Virus record (IMG/VR): IMGVR_UViG_3300025070_000202
Span: 1 to 25,884 of that record
DNA: 25,884 bases
Reading direction: 5' to 3' (one strand)
Origin: a virus
In this document: in pieces, positions 7,903 through 16,360 of the stretch
Numbering within the stretch: the first letter of the stretch is position 1
Layout of the letters: every line of letters begins with the position of its first letter
The notes under the pieces: model-generated
Databases searched by the model: none
What the model saw: the letters and a program-made list of their open reading frames with translations, nothing else
Told to the model about the DNA's origin: nothing
Made by a program: the position numbers and the translations under genes

Positions 7903-10900
7903 CTATCGCCCTGTACCTGCTGTATTATAATTTAACCCCTTACCTGACTGACGTTTAGTTTTCTCAGCAAGTCTTTTTGGATCATTAGCAACAACCGTTT
8001 GATTCTTAATATGAATAGTTGTTGAATTGTCATTTACTGGGGTACTCGGCATATATGTAGTAGCCATCGCACTCGGTGGCCTAACCATCGGTTGAGCAGT
8101 TGCCCCTGTACCAATGTATGGCCTTAAATATGTACCGCCCCCACCTAAAGGACTTGCGGTAACTAGATTAGTACCTGTCATCGAAGCTGTTGGCTGTGTT
8201 GTCAAAGGTGTTGTTAAGTCTAAAGGCTTAGGCTTGACTTTAGAGAAAGCTGAGTACAACAGATATATTGCATACAAAGCTGTATATAAAGGCCACCATG
8301 CGGCAGCCATAACAATAGCTGACTTTATGTTAGCAAGAGTTAAAAGCCTAACCCCTTGTATAATCATTTGAAAGCCATTTACGAGTTGAGGAACAAAAGC
8401 GAGTATTGTACCAAACAGCATTGTCATATTACCTGTAGAAGAAGCCAATTCGTTCCCTGTGATCTCTCCAAACATAGTCATCATTCCACCTAATGACGCT
8501 ATAGCCATACCAACGCCTTGAAACCCATTTATCATTTGCATTTGAGTCTTGCCATGTTTTTTTGCGGCTACTCCTGCTTGGACTAATGTCTGCTGATACT
8601 TTTGGGTCTGACCAGTTAGTTCGTAGTATTTAAGTTTTAATCTATCTAAATAAGAAATGTTTACTTTATTTACATTGATAGTTTGACTTGTAATTTTTTG
8701 CATAGCTTGCTGACTTTTAACGAAGCTATGAACCCCTTGACCTAAACTTATAAACTTGTTTTTCAGACCCATTAAGGTCATTGCAAACATTTTCCAAGCA
8801 CCCGACAGTAAGAAGCCAGAGATAATCACACCTAGAACAGTGCCAATACCCTTTAAGACCGAAGTCATAAAAGAACCCTCATCTGATACAAAGCCAAATA
8901 AGGTAGCTATTGCTCTCACAGGCATAAGTAGTAAGTCTAAAGTATAGTATAAAGTATCAAAAACCGCTCCCAAAGTAAGCATTATTGGCTGAATGGCACT
9001 CTCACCAATAACAGCGATCCCCTTAGCTAGATTCTTAATATGATCTGTTATTCTAGCAATCGTACTAACGGTTTCCTTACTGCCCTCAAGCTCCATCTTT
9101 ACTAAAGATCTACGACCCTCTGCACCTAGTTCCTTATTTATTCTCTGCAAGTGATCAAAGAAGTCTCTTGATTGCCTTTTCTTTAGATAGAACTGAGATT
9201 GGCTTAGTTTTGCTGTTCCCATTTCATGGGCTAAAATCTCTTGATCAATCTTACGTTTTTGATCTCTAAATCTGTAGAAGTCATTAGTCAATTCCTCTAA
9301 AGACTTTTTACCACTAAGAGAAGAAAAAGCTAACTGAATAATCCCACCTGTAGCCCTAGCTACATCACCAATCTTCTCTAAGACTATCTTGAAGCCCTCT
9401 CCAATACCCTCTGCTCCAGAGAAGTATCTCATTAAGGCCACCACAGAGATACCCAAGATACCTAATGCACCAATCATCTGCATCATGACTGTTAAGGTAG
9501 GTACTAAGAACATACTACCAAAGGCTCTCATTGTAGCACCGAACCCTGTAGCAGCGCCTTTTGTATTTTTTAAAGAATGTGTCAAAGCAATACTAAAGGT
9601 GGCCATCGCTGTTAAGGTAAACCCTAAAGTTGTGCCTACACCTGTTAAGAACTGCATCATACGGCCAATAAAAGAGATAGACGAAGCTAAGCTATCATTG
9701 TTCTTCATTAGCTTATTTGTAGCAGTCAAAGTCTCTTTATATGTATCTAAGATCGCATTAGCGTATATGTCATGCTGGAAGATTGTATTAGATAAAGCAT
9801 CCTCTGCTGAGTTCACTAACTCTATTCGCTTCTCTAAGGTCTTAAGAGCTTCTGCTTGTGACTTGGCAAGCTCTCCATTGTTTTTAGATATGGTTGCCAC
9901 TAACTCTTGGAAAACTTTCCCCGCATCGCCAACTTTCTTACCAGATTGCTCAGCTAATTTCACTATAGCCTGGAGCATAAATTGAGCAGACTGAGTACCA
10001 AAAGCTTGTTTAGCAATCGCATCAGCTTCTGCCCCTTGTGCTTCTTTTAAGACAGCGTAACGACTAACCAAAGTCTCCATAAGTTGAGATATACTTTTCT
10101 GCTCAAACTTACCTGTTTTCTTATCAAAGTTCATTAGCTGGTTCTTAACAAAAGCATCCCTAGCTACACTTACATTACTAAACTGTTGCCCTAATCTTTT
10201 TTGAATCTGAGACTTACTCATAGATTGGACACCAAAGAATTGCAGTAAAGACTCACGCTTCATACTAAAGCGACCCTCTACTTTCATGCCCTTTAGTTGT
10301 CTTAGTTGCCCTTTGCTAACAACCCCGACTAACCCAAGTATAGACCTTGAGAATTGATCAACCTGTTGGGCAGACTCCGCTCCTCCCAACCCCATTCCTC
10401 TTGTAGCAGCAGCTAAACCCATTAACTCAGCTTCCCGACTAACACCTGTAGTCTCTGCGAATCTTGAATAACTTGCCCTTAGACTACCAAGTACTTGCTG
10501 TAAGTCTCTAAAGCCAATCTTGGTTTTCTGAGAGGTCTTCAATAACATATTTAAGTTGTCATCTACTTCCTCTACAGAACCACCCAAAGTACCAAGAGTC
10601 AAAGTAGCTATATCCACCGCTTGTCCTAAATCAAGCTGTCCACCCGAAGCTGTAGCTAACTGCAAAGTTCCATTTAACATCTTCATGGCCTCTGCACCAG
10701 TACGGCCACTTTGTACTAAAGCAGTAAAAGCATTAGCTACTTGCTTTTTTGTAAACTCAGTCGTCATGGCAAGGTCATCTATACGATTCTTGAACATATC
10801 GAACTCTTGAAACCTTGCCCTAAACATAGGGTCAGTTGCGCTTTCACCTGCTAACCCCATTGTTACCCTAAGTTGAGTCATTGCAGTCTCAGACTCGATG

Positions 10901-11172
10901 AACCTCTTAGTCATATTATCGAATAAGTTGTTTATCCGAACATTGGTATTTAGTAACCAAGTACTTAACTGTACAAGACCTGCCTGTATATTCGCTAAAC
11001 CCTGTTGACTTGTTTTAGTCTGCTTTTGGTGCTTTGTTTGGCTTTGAGAAGATCTATTAAAAGACTTTGTGAGATTCTCAATTGCAGTAGTTACGCCCCT
11101 AATCTGATTAGAGGCTTGTCTAGTACCTGCTATTTGGAGATTAATTGCTGCGGTTAAGTTTTGTATTGACAT
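7903..11172 (-). CDS. Tail tape measure protein
   Basis: At 1089 aa this is the longest gene in the window, directly after the tail assembly chaperone, the usual tape measure position. Residues about 135-410 match the TP901-type tape measure core (VANAFTALVQSGRTGAEAMK, VDIATLTLGTLGG, FRDLQQVLGSLRASYSRFAE, LMGLAAATRGMGLGGAE). Residues 425-485 are a coiled-coil-like region. Strong hydrophobic segments lie at about 508-530 and 554-582, with further ones in the last 330 residues, including a Trp/Tyr-rich helix (AAAWWPLYTALYAIYLLYSA). In this family the protein fills the tube lumen, sets tail length and can help DNA cross the inner membrane. At about 1.5 A per residue the tail would be about 160 nm, an inference. 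The ATG has AGGAGA upstream, next to the frameshift product's TAG. Confidence 0.95.
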   Translation of the reverse strand: MSIQNLTAAINLQIAGTRQASNQIRGVTTAIENLTKSFNRSSQSQTKHQKQTKTSQQGLANIQAGLVQLSTWLLNTNVRINNLFDNMTKRFIESETAMTQLRVTMGLAGESATDPMFRARFQEFDMFKNRIDDLAMTTEFTKKQVANAFTALVQSGRTGAEAMKMLNGTLQLATASGGQLDLGQAVDIATLTLGTLGGSVEEVDDNLNMLLKTSQKTKIGFRDLQQVLGSLRASYSRFAETTGVSREAELMGLAAATRGMGLGGAESAQQVDQFSRSILGLVGVVSKGQLRQLKGMKVEGRFSMKRESLLQFFGVQSMSKSQIQKRLGQQFSNVSVARDAFVKNQLMNFDKKTGKFEQKSISQLMETLVSRYAVLKEAQGAEADAIAKQAFGTQSAQFMLQAIVKLAEQSGKKVGDAGKVFQELVATISKNNGELAKSQAEALKTLEKRIELVNSAEDALSNTIFQHDIYANAILDTYKETLTATNKLMKNNDSLASSISFIGRMMQFLTGVGTTLGFTLTAMATFSIALTHSLKNTKGAATGFGATMRAFGSMFLVPTLTVMMQMIGALGILGISVVALMRYFSGAEGIGEGFKIVLEKIGDVARATGGIIQLAFSSLSGKKSLEELTNDFYRFRDQKRKIDQEILAHEMGTAKLSQSQFYLKKRQSRDFFDHLQRINKELGAEGRRSLVKMELEGSKETVSTIARITDHIKNLAKGIAVIGESAIQPIMLTLGAVFDTLYYTLDLLLMPVRAIATLFGFVSDEGSFMTSVLKGIGTVLGVIISGFLLSGAWKMFAMTLMGLKNKFISLGQGVHSFVKSQQAMQKITSQTINVNKVNISYLDRLKLKYYELTGQTQKYQQTLVQAGVAAKKHGKTQMQMINGFQGVGMAIASLGGMMTMFGEITGNELASSTGNMTMLFGTILAFVPQLVNGFQMIIQGVRLLTLANIKSAIVMAAAWWPLYTALYAIYLLYSAFSKVKPKPLDLTTPLTTQPTASMTGTNLVTASPLGGGGTYLRPYIGTGATAQPMVRPPSAMATTYMPSTPVNDNSTTIHIKNQTVVANDPKRLAEKTKRQSGKGLNYNTAGTGR

Positions 11173-11174
11173 AA

Positions 11175-12148
11175 CTATCTCCTGGCTCGGCTGGCTTCTC
11201 GCTCTTTGTCTATTATTTCTTCATATAACTCTAAGTATAAAGCTCTCTGTCTCGTTGGTAAACTAAGTATATCACATCTAGTCCAATGCCACCGCTCTGC
11301 AATAGCAACTACTGTACGAATTAACGAAGTTTGCGTTTTCTCCGCCCATTTGTCCCAACGCTTGATCGCTTCTGGGTCTTTCGTTGACCCAAATTGGAAA
11401 AACCCACCGTATTCACCTCTGAGTCAAACTCATGACCGCAAGCATCACAGCACATCTCAATCTTAGTCTCTACACCAACCATATTCTCTACTATGGCATC
11501 AGCTAAAGCACCTCGATCTCTTACGCTTAATCTTCTTACCTCATCGCTGCTAGGAATACTATCTCTGCCATCTACGCTTCTTAAGCCTATAGCAATAAGA
11601 TTTGTTCCCATCTCATTCTCAGGTAGCGATGCTAAACGTTCCTGAGCAACCCCCTTTGGGAATCCCCAACGAACCCTTTTGTTATACTGTTGAGTATCTT
11701 GGTTATAAAAACCTCTTGGTAAATCAACAGTAATCTCTACTGGCTCATTCTCATCCCACTCATATACATCTAACTCTTTTAGGTTGACCAGTTTGTCTAC
11801 CTCAGAATCGCATGATGGGCAGTTCACATTCATAAGCAACTCAGAGTCGCCACTAATAGTCCTAATGCACATAATAAGAAAGTCTCTGTCCGCTACATAC
11901 ATGTTACGAACATACTTCTCATCAATTAAACCCAAAGGGTCACGCTTCTGCTCAAGTACTCCCTCAATAGATTGAATACAGCGTCTAAGAAGAAGAGTGA
12001 TTGCCTTTGCGCCATTATTGCGAACTTTGCGAGATGAGAGGTTTTCTTCATCAATACCAGTCATCTCATCAATGACTATATTGCGGTATCGAATACCATC
12101 AATCTCAAGTCCAATAGGTAGAGCTACTCTATCGTTATCAGTAATCAT
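11175..12148 (-). CDS. Tail assembly chaperone, made as a 275-aa protein and a -1 frameshift 324-aa fusion
   Basis: The zero frame runs from the ATG at 12148 to a TAA at 11321 (275 aa). Two CxxC pairs (C110/C113 and C234/C237, plus C233) suggest a zinc ribbon; VADRDFLIMCIRTISG just before the first pair recalls the T4 gp26-type family, a tentative match. At codons 249-250 the RNA reads G GGT TTT, a canonical -1 slippery heptamer. Beyond it the zero frame gives a short basic tail, while the -1 frame is open for 74 codons (FQFGSTKDPEAIKRWDKWAE ... AIAERWHWTRCDILSLPTRQ ...) to a TAG at 11175-11177, two bases before the tape measure ATG. This matches the lambda G/GT arrangement in which both products help fold the tape measure and recruit tube subunits. 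The fusion is predicted, not shown. Confidence 0.85.
11399..11405 (-). promoter_or_regulatory. Programmed -1 ribosomal frameshift site (GGGTTTT)
   Basis: The coding strand reads G GGT TTT in the frame of the chaperone gene, fitting X XXY YYZ with X=G, Y=T, Z=T. Re-pairing one base back lets the ribosome continue at TTC (11399-11397) into the 74-codon -1 extension. I did not find a clear downstream pseudoknot by eye, nor an obvious upstream Shine-Dalgarno-like stimulator. Confidence 0.85.
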
Positions 12149-12182
12149 ATTATTATCCTGTGTTATTAAAGTTGTTGGAAAC

Positions 12183-12190
12183 TATTTATA
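12183..12190 (-). promoter_or_regulatory. T4-type late promoter core (TATAAATA)
   Basis: The minus strand reads CCCTATAAATAGTTTCC in the 68-base gap between the tube and chaperone genes. TATAAATA is the exact -10 element of T4 late promoters, read by the phage sigma factor gp55. It lies about 35 bases upstream of the chaperone ATG. I saw no other perfect copy between genes in this window. Whether this phage has a gp55-like factor cannot be seen here, so the element could also work as a plain sigma-70 -10 box or be chance. Confidence 0.5.
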
Positions 12191-12216
12191 GGGTATATCT
12201 TTAAGGTGAGCTTTAA

Positions 12217-12732
12217 TTAAGCGAGTAGGTTTGTCTCTTGAATGCCATGATGTTGAAGCACTAGAGTGCTGATTACAACGTCATTTGAGGTAGCGTCAAA
12301 GTCACCAATGGTGTACTCGCTAGGCCATGCATCTTTAAGGATGTATGACTTAACCTGTTGAGCTTGTTTATTGAACAAAGTGATCTTAATGTCACGCCTA
12401 TAAGACTGTGCGCCAATGTCAGCAAGGCCACTAGAGGTAACTCCATCGCCACCACCGCTAACAACGTCACAAACATCTTTCATCCAAGTGTTAAAAGCAT
12501 CATCGCTAGAGATACCACGCTCTAAGGTCACAGAGTCATAAGACATCATACCTGCTAACTTCTCCATGCGATCCGCCATGTTACCCTCACGATACTCAAC
12601 TACCTCTACAGAGGATTGCATACCTGTGACTTTTTGGAATGAGGCTCTAGCAGCGAAGTAGTTTTCACCTTGTCCAATGATCTCTACAGAGAACTTAAAC
12701 CCTCTATATACGTCTTTTGTTAAACTTGCCAT
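12217..12732 (-). CDS. Tail tube protein
   Basis: A 171-aa protein of the T4 gp19-like tube family, which forms the hexameric rings around the tape measure and DNA path. The typical order is present: FKFSVEIIGQG at residues 12-22, FQKVTGMQSSVEVVEYREGN at about 32-51, MEKLAGMMSYDSVTLERG at about 56-73, then a loop and the C-terminal strands IKITLFNKQAQ and YILKDAWPSEYTIGDFDA. It lies between the sheath and chaperone genes, and its ATG has GGAG eight bases upstream. Confidence 0.92.
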   Translation of the reverse strand: MASLTKDVYRGFKFSVEIIGQGENYFAARASFQKVTGMQSSVEVVEYREGNMADRMEKLAGMMSYDSVTLERGISSDDAFNTWMKDVCDVVSGGGDGVTSSGLADIGAQSYRRDIKITLFNKQAQQVKSYILKDAWPSEYTIGDFDATSNDVVISTLVLQHHGIQETNLLA

Positions 12733-12743
12733 TATCTATCTCC

Positions 12744-14570
12744 TTAGCCTGCTTGTACTTGGCTGAACTTGAAAACAATGAACTCAGCAGGGCGAAGTAG
12801 GGCTACACCAATCTCGCCAATTAGGATTCCTTGTTTGATATAATCTGCGGTATTGTTCGATGAATCAATCTTTACGAAGAAAGCTTCCTGGATAGAGTTA
12901 CCTGCAAGCTCTCCAGCTTCAAAACGCTTAGTTAAGAATGATTCAATCTGTGAGGTAAGGCTTGCCCAAAGAACAGGACCATTGTTACGGAACAAGCTAT
13001 CTTCGCCAATGCTCTTAACTCGCTTCTCGATGAAGTTCATCATTCTGCGAACATTGATGTAACGGAAGTCTAAGGTACTGCTAAGAGTACGAGCGCCTAG
13101 TACATTTACTGACACACCGCCTTGCGCACGATCTACTACTCGCAAGCAGTTAACACCCATAACATTAAGTGGACCATGCTGTGCTTCGCTAACTTCTACC
13201 TCTAATTTGCGAATGCCCTCTAAGCGACCAAAGTCACCAAAGCCAGCAGGAGCTGAGCTTACACCACCAGTAGGCGCACCAATAGCATCTACTCGGCTGT
13301 AAAGACCTGCAATCGCACCACTTGGTGGGATAGTAATAGACCCTGCTCCCTTTTTAACAGTAATATGTGGATAGTAAAGTGCGCCCCAGTATGAATCTAA
13401 ACCAAGATCTTCCTTTACATATTTCCCAATAGAACCTGTGCCTGTAGCATCTGCTGTTTTACCACTTGGTGCATCTAAGATCGCAAACATATCCATGCGA
13501 CCCTCAACGTACTTAAGCATTTTAATGTGGGTAATGTTAGAGCTAGCTGCTGGGAAGATGCCTGTAGCACTGATTGATGTAGGAACACAAAGTAGGTTCA
13601 CAGCATCTTTAGCATCAAGTGTATCAAGCGCATTTTGTAAATCAGTAGCAATTGCAAAACCAGTTAGCTCATTTTCACCATTAGTATCAAGACCAAGTTC
13701 GTTCCCTATTACGCTTGAAGCAATCTCTTTTTCGACCGATAAAAGAGAAGAACCTACTTTTAGGTCTTGAACCTTAACATACTCAGAACCGACTTGTTCA
13801 TCATTAATAACAGTCTCAAAGTAGAGGTCGCTGTCAGGGTCTACTGATAAACGACTATAAGATTCTACTTCAACGTCATCATATAAAACAGAAAGATCAT
13901 AAGCTATGACCTTTACGTCTGCACCGCTACCAACTGCGACAGTGCTAGCAGAAGTAAAAGTAAGAGTGCGAATAATAGCACCACTACTATCAAGACCACT
14001 CTCTATTTTAGACACCTTAAGGTATGTGTCATTAGTATTATCATCTATTTTTACAATGTCACCAACATTGATACCATTCGCACTTGATACCTTTATATCA
14101 AGGTCACCTGCAGTTAAAGCGTCTGAGCTTGTTGTTTCCACCCCAACCTCACTCAACTTTACTTCAATTTTTCTACCTTTTGCTCCATGACTATCAGAGC
14201 CACGATAGCCAGCAAAAAACTTAAGGAGTCCTGTAGGTGTGCCATGATTATTATTAATAGTAGTGTTTGCTGGTGTAGCGTTAGGGCTTGCACCGCCAAC
14301 TTGAGAGCTACTTACCGCACGAACGATATAGCAGCCTGCACCACCATTCTCAAAGAATGATCGAACACTGTAAAAGATAGATTCGCCATCTACAGCTTTA
14401 TCGCCAAAGATACGCTGAAAAGCTGCAAAACTATCAATGAAAATTGCCTTATCACTTGGGCCACGTAAAGTTGCACCAACAAACGAAGCAATACTAGTAG
14501 AAACACCTTGTGGTGCTAGTTCGGGAGTTAAAATCTCCTCGATATAAACGTCTGGCCTAGTGTAAGCCAT
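12744..14570 (-). CDS. Tail sheath protein
   Basis: A 608-aa contractile tail sheath protein. The N-terminus has YTRPDVYIEEI, then TSIASFVGATLRGPSDKAIF and a FFENGGAGCYIVRAV segment, all typical of the conserved sheath core. Residues about 105-260 are an extra Asp/Ser/Val-rich region, likely the variable outer domain. The C-terminal core is clear from about residue 450: VNCLRVVDRAQGGVSVNVLG, then YINVRRMMNFIEKRVKSIG, a LTKRFEAGELAG segment and the terminal strand with RPAEFIVFKFSQ. Sheath subunits stack on the tube and shorten to drive it into the cell. It follows the likely tail terminator gene by eight bases and has AGGTGA upstream of its ATG. Confidence 0.95.
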   Translation of the reverse strand: MAYTRPDVYIEEILTPELAPQGVSTSIASFVGATLRGPSDKAIFIDSFAAFQRIFGDKAVDGESIFYSVRSFFENGGAGCYIVRAVSSSQVGGASPNATPANTTINNNHGTPTGLLKFFAGYRGSDSHGAKGRKIEVKLSEVGVETTSSDALTAGDLDIKVSSANGINVGDIVKIDDNTNDTYLKVSKIESGLDSSGAIIRTLTFTSASTVAVGSGADVKVIAYDLSVLYDDVEVESYSRLSVDPDSDLYFETVINDEQVGSEYVKVQDLKVGSSLLSVEKEIASSVIGNELGLDTNGENELTGFAIATDLQNALDTLDAKDAVNLLCVPTSISATGIFPAASSNITHIKMLKYVEGRMDMFAILDAPSGKTADATGTGSIGKYVKEDLGLDSYWGALYYPHITVKKGAGSITIPPSGAIAGLYSRVDAIGAPTGGVSSAPAGFGDFGRLEGIRKLEVEVSEAQHGPLNVMGVNCLRVVDRAQGGVSVNVLGARTLSSTLDFRYINVRRMMNFIEKRVKSIGEDSLFRNNGPVLWASLTSQIESFLTKRFEAGELAGNSIQEAFFVKIDSSNNTADYIKQGILIGEIGVALLRPAEFIVFKFSQVQAG

Positions 14571-14578
14571 AATTCACC

Positions 14579-15298
14579 TCACTTTTTAGGAAGAAACCAA
14601 TAACTTTGGTCATCAAATGCTATCACACGATTCTTTGTCTTATTCGCTTCTTCTGCATTAATAGCAGACTTGGGTGCATTATATACATATTTTGTGCGAC
14701 TTGTACTTGTAGGTTCAATAATTTTAGGAATAGTTTTCACTAAATTAGATTCTATTCTAACCTCATTTACACCTTTTTGGTAGTTATCATTATCGGTGTC
14801 CTCTATGTCAGCCTTAATTGAGTAAACCCAAGTCTTCTCATAAATGACTGTATCAATGTTCACTGAGTCCGATACTGTGAATGACTGTCTGAATACATGG
14901 TAAGCTCCACCCTCAACCTCGATGGTATCTCTAGGTAAGAAGCGAGACTCTATCCACCTAGTAAGCTCTCTGTCCTCAACCGCACTTAAAGAGAATGATT
15001 TTACTTCATAACTAATGTCATAAAACTCAGCCATTCTACGTTTAATAAATGTAGGTGGACTTGTTGTGTAATCTACATCAACTACCCTATCAGCATCTGA
15101 GTCATACATATCTACATCAGGACTCATGCCATTGAAGACAACTGAGATACTAGGATAACGCTCATCTGGAGATTCTTCTATGTCAGGATAATCTAAGAAT
15201 ACAGGTACAGGGTTAATTCGCTCATTGCGATCTTTTAAAGCCTTACCAGCAAACTTTCTTACAAAGGCATCCTCAAGCTTCCAAAATGCAATAGCCAT
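14579..15298 (-). CDS. Probable tail terminator / tail completion protein
   Basis: A 239-aa protein that I assign mainly by position, between the HK97-gp10-like gene and the sheath, where a tail terminator often lies. The N-terminal part (MAIAFWKLEDAFVRKF, PVPVFLDYPDIEES, RYPSISVVFNG) and the strands and helices around 85-165 (YDISYEVKSFSL, ELTRWIESRF, YHVFRQSF, IYEKTWVYSIKADIE) fit the alpha/beta fold of tail terminators such as lambda gpU-like proteins. The last 60 residues are polar and may be flexible. Its ATG shares one base with the upstream TAA (TAATG), so it is probably coupled. The terminator caps the tube and joins tail to head. Confidence 0.62.
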   Translation of the reverse strand: MAIAFWKLEDAFVRKFAGKALKDRNERINPVPVFLDYPDIEESPDERYPSISVVFNGMSPDVDMYDSDADRVVDVDYTTSPPTFIKRRMAEFYDISYEVKSFSLSAVEDRELTRWIESRFLPRDTIEVEGGAYHVFRQSFTVSDSVNIDTVIYEKTWVYSIKADIEDTDNDNYQKGVNEVRIESNLVKTIPKIIEPTSTSRTKYVYNAPKSAINAEEANKTKNRVIAFDDQSYWFLPKK

Positions 15299-15930
15299 TA
15301 TATATTACCCTGTTCTACATCGTCAGCTTGACCCTTTAAGAAAGCATCAATAGCGAAAGCCATACCTATTTGACTATTCTCTAACCACTTCTGCACAATC
15401 CTACCATGATGACCATTATCAAAAAATGGCAAACAGGTATCATCTAAACCTTGTAGTACACCACGCTTAGAAGACTTAGAGCGATACACATAACCATCAT
15501 GGTATACTCTTGGGGTCTTGCCCATTCTATTGTGGTAATTTATCTGCTTAACTCGGTTACGCTTAGGTACAATCTCAACACCCAGCTTATCTTTACTACC
15601 ACTTACAGAGTAGCGATAACCATGCTCCACAATTCTTGTTAGTGGGTCAGGTATTTGTTTATGTGGCTTATGATTGTGGCCATTAGGTTGAGACTCAAAA
15701 GCCTTTGTACCTATTAGCCCCTGTAAGCCATTTTGAAGCTGTTCTATTAACTTTGGTATACGATGTTCGAGTCTAGCCTTAAACATTGGTCTAAGCTTAT
15801 TTAAGAGCTGACTATTTGTTATATTCATTTGTCTCTTAACACGACCAAACTCTTTATAACTTACATTAACCTTTACACCAAAGTAAGTACCTGAGATTCT
15901 CATCGAAAATGGAGTCTTCTTACTAGGCAT
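15298..15930 (-). CDS. Neck / tail-completion protein, possibly HK97 gp10-like
   Basis: I start this gene at the ATG at 15930 (210 aa) because it has AGGAG seven bases upstream. A TTG 21 bases further upstream would extend the frame but has no better site. The protein is basic: an N-terminal strand (FSMRISGTYFGVKVNVS), a helix (NITNSQLLNKLRPMFKARLE) and then a region rich in His, Arg and Tyr. This recalls HK97 gp10-like neck proteins, but the match is weak. It overlaps the upstream gene by eight bases. Gene order places it between the connector proteins and the terminator, so a head-tail joining role is likely. Confidence 0.6.
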   Translation of the reverse strand: MPSKKTPFSMRISGTYFGVKVNVSYKEFGRVKRQMNITNSQLLNKLRPMFKARLEHRIPKLIEQLQNGLQGLIGTKAFESQPNGHNHKPHKQIPDPLTRIVEHGYRYSVSGSKDKLGVEIVPKRNRVKQINYHNRMGKTPRVYHDGYVYRSKSSKRGVLQGLDDTCLPFFDNGHHGRIVQKWLENSQIGMAFAIDAFLKGQADDVEQGNI

Positions 15931-16360
15931 AATCAGTCTCCTTTTCTCCAAGCTTCTCTCTTAGTATAAGATACACTAAAAGTGGCTCTGTTCCAATTCG
16001 ACCAGTTAGCGCACTTTGAGTGATTCTCCATACCCTGTTATCAAAGACAATTAGATCACTTGTAGTAAGCATCTTATTTACAGGTGTAGAGTTACCAAAG
16101 TATTCCTTAAGAAACGATACTGGGATAGTAATCTCTGCCTCTCTTTGTGAGGATTCACCTATGCGCCCTAATGATTCTTCTTCGGGCATTCTTGCTACCG
16201 AAGCCTTTATCTCAAAAGGTGCTTCATACAGCTTCTTGCGCTGGCGATAAATACCACCTGTTGCACTTGGGATATACTTAACAATTTGCACAATCTCACC
16301 ATAGTTATGGTGTTGACGCTCTAAAGCCTTTTGCGCCACCTTGATTGCCTTAATGCTCAT
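15923..16360 (-). CDS. Head-tail connector / head completion protein (by position)
   Basis: A 145-aa protein with a mostly beta character after an N-terminal helix (IKAIKVAQKALERQHHNYGE). The segments VQIVKYIPSATGGIYRQRKK, FEIKASVARMPEE, REAEITIPVSFLKEYF and DLIVFDNRVWRITQS fit the small beta-barrel of neck stopper proteins of the SPP1 gp16 / HK97 type, a fold-level guess. Its ATG overlaps the preceding stop as ATGA (16357-16360), so it is probably translated by re-initiation. It would close the portal channel after DNA packaging. Confidence 0.55.
   Translation of the reverse strand: MSIKAIKVAQKALERQHHNYGEIVQIVKYIPSATGGIYRQRKKLYEAPFEIKASVARMPEEESLGRIGESSQREAEITIPVSFLKEYFGNSTPVNKMLTTSDLIVFDNRVWRITQSALTGRIGTEPLLVYLILREKLGEKETDYA

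Noticed and set aside
9389-9985. 198-codon plus-strand open frame inside the tape measure gene
   Set aside because: It lies wholly antisense to a well-supported gene, is rich in Lys/Pro/Ile/Ala as expected from a reverse-strand reading, and has no fitting ribosome site or domain.
11206-11466. Plus-strand frame across the chaperone-tape measure junction
   Set aside because: This stretch is explained by the -1 frame of the chaperone on the minus strand, which ends at the right place and encodes a plausible domain.
12191-12240. Possible terminator after the tube gene
   Set aside because: Only a tiny GCTT/AAGC match is visible and no T-run follows, so it does not look like a rho-independent terminator.
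12273-12476. Minus-strand 67-codon frame inside the tail tube gene
   Set aside because: It is an out-of-frame reading of the tube gene with no start signal and a skewed Leu/Thr/Val composition.
13438-13770. Plus-strand 110-codon frame antisense to the sheath gene
   Set aside because: It is a shadow of the sheath coding sequence and shows no ribosome site or known motif.
15931-15951. TTG start extending the neck protein by seven residues
   Set aside because: The ATG at 15930 has a well-spaced AGGAG that lies inside this would-be extension, so the ATG is the better start.
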